DNA of 49,535 bases from Symsagittifera roscoffensis (lineage: Eukaryota; Xenacoelomorpha; Acoela; Convolutidae): assembly GCF_963678635.1 (NCBI RefSeq), contig NW_026971431.1, forward strand, positions 1 to 49,535, written 5' to 3'. Made by a program: the position numbers and the translations under genes. Shown one piece after another: positions 43,270 to 49,535 of the stretch. Position 1 is the first letter of the stretch, and every line of letters begins with the position of its first letter. Under the pieces are notes generated by a model. It did no database searches. It worked only from the letters and a program-made list of their open reading frames with translations, and had not been told where the DNA came from.

Positions 43270-45118
43270 GGTTTTTCAATCTGATTGTTTGACATCAAAA
43301 TTGATGAAAAGTCATTTTAAGTAAAAGCTTGATTCTGATTTGTTCATATCAAAAAAGATAAGAATTTTCTCATTAGTAATGTTTGGTTCTGATTGGTTGA
43401 CATCAATTTTGTGAAAAATTCCATGGTTATATTGGATGATTTTTATTCCAGCTTGATCAAATTGGATGAGATCCATTCCAATTTGTTTTCACGTTAAATA
43501 CAATTGGTTGATAAATTTGCTGTTTTTATTCACTTTTAGTCCTTTTATGAGGCTATTCGACTCTTCTTATCTTGAATTTTTGGACAACCTAAATCTCCCA
43601 TTTCATCTTTCTTTATTTATTGAGATGCCGTCACTGAAAAGAAAGGCAACAGTTGCATGGCTTGAAGACACTCGCTTACACGCATCAAGACATCGTAGAA
43701 GCTCTAGTGTTTTGAAGTGTTCGAACTGTAACTTTTATACATATAGCACCGAGGAATTCACTAATCTTATCAAGAAGAAGCATTCTTCTTGTCAACTTAA
43801 GGTTAAATTATGTGCTCAGCAGTCTCAAAACACGCTCCAAGAGAAAGTAAAATTTATATCTTTTCTTTTTAATAATTTTCACTGAATCTGAAAAGTCTAC
43901 ACAACTGTGATAAATTTGAAAAATTCTAGTAAGAATATTACAGTTTTTTATCACGATTCATGATCTGTCATTTGTTTTTTATTCAAAGGTTCTGATTGAT
44001 GATAAAACCAGCAACAATCGAGTTCAATTTGTCGTGAAATTGAACCGAAAATCTTTAATCTACATTTATAAATTCCATAGGTTGCAAGCTTTTGGAGGTT
44101 TTTTTGCTATAAATTTGTAGTAAAAAATCATAACATACGGTAACGAGTGGTTAAGTATTTGTTAAAAGTTTATAAAAAACTGGATACTTATAAACATTGA
44201 CTAATTGAAAGGTTTTGCCTTGTTAACATTTTAAAGTTTTCTTTATGTAGTGCTTGTAAGAGTGTTCATAGAGTAGAGCGTTTTCAAGCAGATAATGAGG
44301 GTTGATTCTCTACTGTGGTATGGTTCTCTACTGTTTTTTGACGATTTCAGAATAAAAATTGATAGCCGATCTAAAAGAAATAAAAAAAGTATAAGTTTTT
44401 GCTTGCTTTTGAAAGCTTCAACCTAATAAAATACAATATTCTCTACCTAAAATTTACCTTATTATAAAAATTCAGAGTTGAAACAGCAACATACAGTTCT
44501 CAGATTGAGAAAACCATTTGAAGACTTTTAGGAAAAGATTTATGGTTTAAACTTTGCTTGGGTTTATTGAGTGTTCGTTTAAATGTGCACTTTTCTATCT
44601 AAAAAATCAAATTTCAAGGAAAATTAATTTTCAAACTGGTTGGATTTGGTAAATAGTAGGTTAAGCAGAAAATGAGAAAATATTAAATTGAGATAGAAAC
44701 TCAAATTAAAACATTGGAATTTTTGAGATAATTTTCTAGAATTTAGTTCATAAATTATATATTGAGTAAAAAAACCAACATGAAAAGCCCCAGAGAATTA
44801 AATTTATGTTTAATATATTGGAAAATTTGATATCATTTGATAATTTAAAATGAAACTTCAGATGTTTTGAGGATACTTTTTGTGAAGTTAGCCAAACTCC
44901 GACATCTGTTGGAAGATGATAAAGTGAGCATAAATCAAAAGTTAGCTTTCAAGAACTACATTTTGTTATTTTGGACGAAGAAAAAATTGATTTGAAAAGA
45001 TTTTTGGAGAGAATAGCTAGCTGAAAATTTCTAAACAAACTGATGCTTCAGCAGAACCAGATGTTAATTATATGAAATTTAACATAAGAAGTTTCAATCA
45101 GACACACAGTATAGTTTT
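43270..45118. repeat. Second large inverted repeat, right arm
   Basis: Inverted partner of 35.13-37.00 kb (anchors listed there). From 43743 it is also the first copy of the 1608-bp tandem unit. The right side extends about 230 bp past the point where the left arm stops matching. Confidence 0.85.
43625..43846 (+). CDS. Exon with a C2HC zinc-finger-like motif
   Basis: ATG at 43625 opens MPSLKRKATVAWLEDTRLHA and the exon ends TLQEK at a GTAAAATT donor (43847). It contains CSNCNFYTY..KKHSSC, i.e. CX2C-X17-HX3C, the spacing of a small C2HC zinc finger such as those at the N-terminus of transposon-derived or chromatin proteins. The frame is open for 53 more codons upstream, but that part is AT-rich and differs from coding sequence. 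A decayed inverted copy is at 36.4-36.6 kb. The tandem duplication starts inside this exon, so the second unit has only its 3' part. Downstream exons were not found. Function is unknown; nucleic-acid binding is an inference. Confidence 0.5.
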
Positions 45119-45350
45119 GATGAGAAAGTTTTTGGGTTTTATTTATTTTACTATTTGGTTTGAATCCAATAAAAGGTACTCAATCAAAAAACTAATTAAT
45201 AGGAGTAGTTTTCAAGGAATTCATTCCTTTTTTAGAAAACCTTTCAAGATTAGCTTCAGGTCAACAACAAATCGTTTTCCACGTGATCACTTATAGACAA
45301 TTAAAGTCAACTGTTATATATTTCTTATATGTGATTGTTGATTTTTGTTG
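43743..45350. repeat. 1608-bp tandem duplication, unit 1
   Basis: Every base from ATAGCACCGAGGAATTC (43743) onward is repeated 1608 bp later. I saw one difference (ACTTTTTGTG near 44875 versus ATTTTTTGTG near 46483). It contains the 74-codon frame at 45072-45296, which is identical in unit 2 but has no motif and no coding support. Confidence 0.95.
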
Positions 45351-46953
45351 ATAGCACCGAGGAATTCACTAATCTTATCAAGAAGAAGCATTCTTCTTGT
45401 CAACTTAAGGTTAAATTATGTGCTCAGCAGTCTCAAAACACGCTCCAAGAGAAAGTAAAATTTATATCTTTTCTTTTTAATAATTTTCACTGAATCTGAA
45501 AAGTCTACACAACTGTGATAAATTTGAAAAATTCTAGTAAGAATATTACAGTTTTTTATCACGATTCATGATCTGTCATTTGTTTTTTATTCAAAGGTTC
45601 TGATTGATGATAAAACCAGCAACAATCGAGTTCAATTTGTCGTGAAATTGAACCGAAAATCTTTAATCTACATTTATAAATTCCATAGGTTGCAAGCTTT
45701 TGGAGGTTTTTTTGCTATAAATTTGTAGTAAAAAATCATAACATACGGTAACGAGTGGTTAAGTATTTGTTAAAAGTTTATAAAAAACTGGATACTTATA
45801 AACATTGACTAATTGAAAGGTTTTGCCTTGTTAACATTTTAAAGTTTTCTTTATGTAGTGCTTGTAAGAGTGTTCATAGAGTAGAGCGTTTTCAAGCAGA
45901 TAATGAGGGTTGATTCTCTACTGTGGTATGGTTCTCTACTGTTTTTTGACGATTTCAGAATAAAAATTGATAGCCGATCTAAAAGAAATAAAAAAAGTAT
46001 AAGTTTTTGCTTGCTTTTGAAAGCTTCAACCTAATAAAATACAATATTCTCTACCTAAAATTTACCTTATTATAAAAATTCAGAGTTGAAACAGCAACAT
46101 ACAGTTCTCAGATTGAGAAAACCATTTGAAGACTTTTAGGAAAAGATTTATGGTTTAAACTTTGCTTGGGTTTATTGAGTGTTCGTTTAAATGTGCACTT
46201 TTCTATCTAAAAAATCAAATTTCAAGGAAAATTAATTTTCAAACTGGTTGGATTTGGTAAATAGTAGGTTAAGCAGAAAATGAGAAAATATTAAATTGAG
46301 ATAGAAACTCAAATTAAAACATTGGAATTTTTGAGATAATTTTCTAGAATTTAGTTCATAAATTATATATTGAGTAAAAAAACCAACATGAAAAGCCCCA
46401 GAGAATTAAATTTATGTTTAATATATTGGAAAATTTGATATCATTTGATAATTTAAAATGAAACTTCAGATGTTTTGAGGATATTTTTTGTGAAGTTAGC
46501 CAAACTCCGACATCTGTTGGAAGATGATAAAGTGAGCATAAATCAAAAGTTAGCTTTCAAGAACTACATTTTGTTATTTTGGACGAAGAAAAAATTGATT
46601 TGAAAAGATTTTTGGAGAGAATAGCTAGCTGAAAATTTCTAAACAAACTGATGCTTCAGCAGAACCAGATGTTAATTATATGAAATTTAACATAAGAAGT
46701 TTCAATCAGACACACAGTATAGTTTTGATGAGAAAGTTTTTGGGTTTTATTTATTTTACTATTTGGTTTGAATCCAATAAAAGGTACTCAATCAAAAAAC
46801 TAATTAATAGGAGTAGTTTTCAAGGAATTCATTCCTTTTTTAGAAAACCTTTCAAGATTAGCTTCAGGTCAACAACAAATCGTTTTCCACGTGATCACTT
46901 ATAGACAATTAAAGTCAACTGTTATATATTTCTTATATGTGATTGTTGATTTT
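45351..46953. repeat. 1608-bp tandem duplication, unit 2
   Basis: Second copy, beginning at ATAGCACCGAGG and matching to GATTGTTGATTTT at 46953, five bases short of unit length. Directly after it, TAGATCTTGTTGAATAAAAG leads into the gypsy gag. It includes the truncated 3' part of the C2HC exon (45351-45454). Confidence 0.95.
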
Positions 46954-46982
46954 AGATCTTGTTGAATAAAAGCTTTATAAAG

Positions 46983-47800
46983 ATGCGGCGTTTCCTCCAA
47001 CAATTTTATTCACCAATGAAGTTCAAGTCACCAGAGTTTCCAGCAAACCCGACACCCGAGCAGTGGCGATGGTGGATAAAGTGCTTCACCGACGGACTGG
47101 TCACCAGTGACATCACCGATGATGGTCATCAACTCATCCATCTCCGTACTCAGGCCGGTTCAGGTTTGTTTTCTCTTCTAGAAGAAGCAACTACACTAAA
47201 TGAAGGTTTGACCATTCTTGATCGCCAATTTAAGAAACCGACAAGAGTCCTATACGAAAGGCATCAATTGCTGACATGTCGACAGAAGCACGGTGAGTGT
47301 GTAACCGATTTTGTTGAACGCTTGAAGGTAGCAGTTCAAAAGGGCGAATGCAAGGAGATGACTGCTAAACAACATCAAGATGCTCTTCTCAGAGATGCTT
47401 TAGTTTCTAGTGTCGAATCAGATATGATCCGGGTGCGTTTGCTCGAGCTTAGAGATGCTGAGGCGACGTTGGAGGACTGCATATCAGTAGCATGTGCAGT
47501 AGAAGTTTCAAACGAGTTTTCACGTCTGTTCAAAACTGACAACAACGAAGCGACCTCATCACTTGCCTACGCAGAGGTCGAGGAAGAAAACAGCGAAGTA
47601 CTCAATGCGGTTCGTAACAGCAACAAGCCTGCTCAAAAGTATAAAAAAAGCACTGCGTCCGGGCGAAGAGGGTCTAGCTGTCAGTTCTGTGGGTTGAATG
47701 GGCCGAAATGATTCTTGTCATAAATGTGGCAAAGCAGGTCATTGGGCAGCAGCTTGTAAATCAACTACGGGCCCAAATGACAAAAGAAGTGCGTGAAGGC
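46983..47800 (+). pseudogene. Gypsy gag
   Basis: ATG at 46983 opens MRRFLQQFYSPMKFKSPEF, followed by EQWRWWIKCF and a retrotransposon gag core (RQFKKPTRVLYERHQLLTCR, VTDFVERLKVAVQKGECKEM, LLRDALVSSVESDMIRVRLL). Frame 1 reads CQFCGLNGPK and stops at 47711. In the next frame NDSCHKCGKAGHWAAACK gives a canonical CX2CX4HX4C knuckle (47716-47757). Normally a first CX2C knuckle is completed before the second; here the intervening residues are missing, so a small deletion probably caused the shift. Confidence 0.9.
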
Positions 47801-48706
47801 GTGAAGGCTGTTTTGTGTTCTTTGTCGTCCGAGACTGCTTTCTTCGTTGAAAATTTTGTTCAGAGTAAACATAAAAATAAAGCATTAATAGATACTGGTG
47901 CTACTGGGTCTTTCGTATGCTCATCTGTTAACGAGCAGTTGAACTTGCCAATGTCTTCTCAGATCTCGAATACTATGATGGCAAATCGAACCAGTTTGGA
48001 GTGTGTGGGATTTTTGACAGTTCCTGTTGAAATTCAAGGCCACAAGTATACTGTTACTTTCAAGGTAGTTGATCGTTTGGTTGCTGACATGATCATAGGA
48101 ACTGATGTTTTAAGCGAACATACAAGTATCGAACTCAAACCCGGCGGCCACAGACAGCCAACCAGTTTCACAAAACCTTCAGGTTCGCAGTCAGTCGTAT
48201 CCATGCTATCTGCTATGTTTCCAGCGCTTCAAGAAGAGCCACCAACTCTTTTCTCTGAAAGAACACTCAAGGTAGCCGAGCCTGTCCGAACGAAGTCACG
48301 TTTCTCATCACGATCGGATCGTGATTTTATGGACAAGGAAGTAGAAAGACTCTTGGAGTCAGGAATAATTGAAGTGTCGCATTCACCATGGCGTGCGCAG
48401 GCTTTCGTTGTTAAAGGCAACAATCGCAAGCCCAGAATGGTAATTGATTACTCAGAAACTATCAATAACTATACAGAAGTCGACGCGTATCCTTTCCCTG
48501 AGCCTGATTCTTTGATTGATGAAGCAGCTGAATCGAAGGTTTTCTCCAAAATTGATTTGAAATCAGCTTACCATCAAATTGAAATTCGGGAAAGTGATAA
48601 ACCTCTAACGTCGTTCGAAGTCAATGGGAGTTTTTATCAGTTTTGTCGCTTACCATTCCGAATAACGAAGCAGTACCTGTTTTCCAGAGGTGCATGGACT
48701 CTATAA
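47760..48706 (+). pseudogene. Gypsy protease and N-terminal reverse transcriptase
   Basis: In the third frame: KNKALIDTGATGSFVCSSVN is the aspartic protease active site (about 47874-47930), with VADMIIGTDVLSEH as its second conserved segment. RT follows: EVERLLESGIIEVSHSPWRA, KPRMVIDYSETINNYT and VFSKIDLKSAYHQIEIRES (first catalytic Asp). A one-base loss near 48670 leaves the expected FGITNA..FQR motif split between frames, and this frame ends at 48706. Confidence 0.9.
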
Positions 48707-49535
48707 TTAAAGAACATAAGCTATTAAAGACGAAAGCCTATCTTGACGATGTGATAGTGGGAGGCAACGATAAAGAAGAGCATGACCAAAACGTGCACAA
48801 ATTTTTAGCCGTTTCAAAGGAGCTTGGAATGACTCTTAATAAAGACAAGTGTTCGTTTGGTATAACGAAGATTAGTATGTTAGGCCAGGTACTTGAGAAC
48901 GGGACAAAGCGACCTGATCCAGTAAGGTTACAAACATTGATGAATTATCATGTTCCTACCACAGCAGTTCAGTTGCGCCGACTTCTAGGTTTTTTCGGAA
49001 AATGGGTGAGCGATTATTCAAACAAAATCTTGCCGATATTGCAAGCACAAAGAGCCAAAAGGTTTCCCCTTTCTCGGAAAGCTCTCGATGCAATTGAGCA
49101 ATTGATGGCCGACATTGCCAATTCTTCGCTTGTCATACCTCAGAGCAGTGGAACTCCAATCAGAATAGAAACGGATGCCTCTGGTTCTGCTATAGGAGCA
49201 TCACTTTTGCAGAATGACAGTCCGATTGCGTGTTTTTCGCGTACTCTATCTAATGCTGAACAGAAGCAGTCCGCAGTCGAACTTGAAGCGATGGCAGCTG
49301 TGGAAGCCTTCCGAAAATGGGAACAGTTTATACGGTCTTATCCAACGTTGGTTCTCACTGATCAAAAAGCCATTGCTTTCATTTTCTACCGCCAGAAGTT
49401 GATCCGTTGGCGTTTGGAGCTATCTCAGTATAGGTATGAAATAAGTTACCGCCCTGGCTCTCAAAACCTTTCAGTCGATGTACTTTCAGGAATAACTGAT
49501 GCTCACGATTCTCAGATCGCATCGCTTCACAAATC
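48671..49535 (+). pseudogene. Gypsy reverse transcriptase (C-terminal) and RNase H
   Basis: This frame is open without a stop to the window end. It has AVPVFQRCMDSIIKE, the catalytic box AYLDDVIVGG (about 48737), then the connection LRRLLGFFGKWVSDYS. RNase H shows IRIETDASGSAIGASLL (Asp), AVELEAMAAVEAF (Glu), LVLTDQKAIAF (Asp) and ISYRPGSQNLSVDVLSG (final Asp). All four RNase H acidic residues and the YxDD box are present. Only the frameshift upstream shows that the copy is damaged. Confidence 0.92.

Larger units (their letters stand above)
46954..49535 (+). mobile_element. Ty3/Gypsy-type retrotransposon, 3' part beyond window
   Basis: Gag, zinc knuckle, aspartic protease, reverse transcriptase and RNase H follow in Ty3/Gypsy order. 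No LTR is seen upstream: gag begins 30 bp after the tandem duplication, so the 5' LTR and leader are missing or have been replaced by it. Three frame changes (about 47.70, 47.78 and 48.67 kb) break the polyprotein. Codon usage and base composition are far less AT-rich than the flanks. Integrase and 3' LTR would lie beyond 49535. Confidence 0.92.

Noticed and set aside
45072-45296. 74-codon frame duplicated identically at 46680-46904
   Set aside because: Its identity follows from the 1608-bp duplication and is not evidence of constraint. Composition is AT-driven and the related segment at 39.93 kb lacks the frame.
43743-46953. The 1608-bp pair as the two LTRs of one element
   Set aside because: The units are directly adjacent with nothing between them, begin inside an exon-like frame, and do not start TG or end CA.

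Overview
This window looks like AT-rich nuclear DNA from an invertebrate. Candidate coding blocks are interrupted by introns with GT..AG borders, and several acceptors read TTTTCAG or similar, the short polypyrimidine style common in nematodes. No bacterial operon structure, Shine-Dalgarno pattern, rRNA or tRNA gene was seen. A nematode is my best guess, held weakly; another AT-rich invertebrate would also fit. Identity values below are by-eye impressions, not computed.

Layout. 0.25-1.6 kb: a 34-bp tandem satellite followed by a GC-rich minisatellite. 1.7-3.4 kb: minus-strand coding remnants, one resembling a histone-fold (NF-YC/CHRAC type) segment. 4.16-6.3 kb: a 1.15-kb terminal-inverted-repeat (TIR) element carrying a fragment of the neighbouring coding remnant, a foldback MITE with TA target sites, and a solo TIR end. 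8.0-13.8 kb: a minus-strand multi-exon gene of unknown function, whose exon borders agree in phase across seven candidate exons (six well supported). 12.9-22.9 kb: a roughly 10-kb imperfect palindrome. Its inner arms are about 1.8-2 kb, its outer arms hold inverted copies of two exons of that gene, and its left side is expanded by two satellites, one G-poor and one C-poor. 24.1-25.3 kb: a second copy of the TIR element. 25.7-26.0 kb: a minus-strand open reading frame of unknown function.

26.48-32.91 kb: a BEL/Pao LTR retrotransposon with both LTRs and a 5-bp target duplication (CATGG). It is recognisable from gag to integrase but broken by stops and frame changes. 33-34 kb: AT-rich direct repeats. 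35.1-45.1 kb: a second large inverted repeat with arms near 1.9 kb, each carrying a copy of a small C2HC zinc-finger exon; between the arms are two short, more GC-rich coding blocks of unknown function (38.1-38.6 and 41.8-42.1 kb). The right arm lies within a 1608-bp unit that is tandemly duplicated and almost identical (43.74-46.95 kb). 46.98-49.54 kb: a Ty3/Gypsy-type retrotransposon (gag, protease, reverse transcriptase, RNase H) that abuts the duplication and runs off the window end.

The window is mostly accessory, repeat-driven DNA. The least explained items are the two large palindromes that carry exon copies, the TIR element that seems to have picked up a host coding fragment, and the unidentified multi-exon gene.
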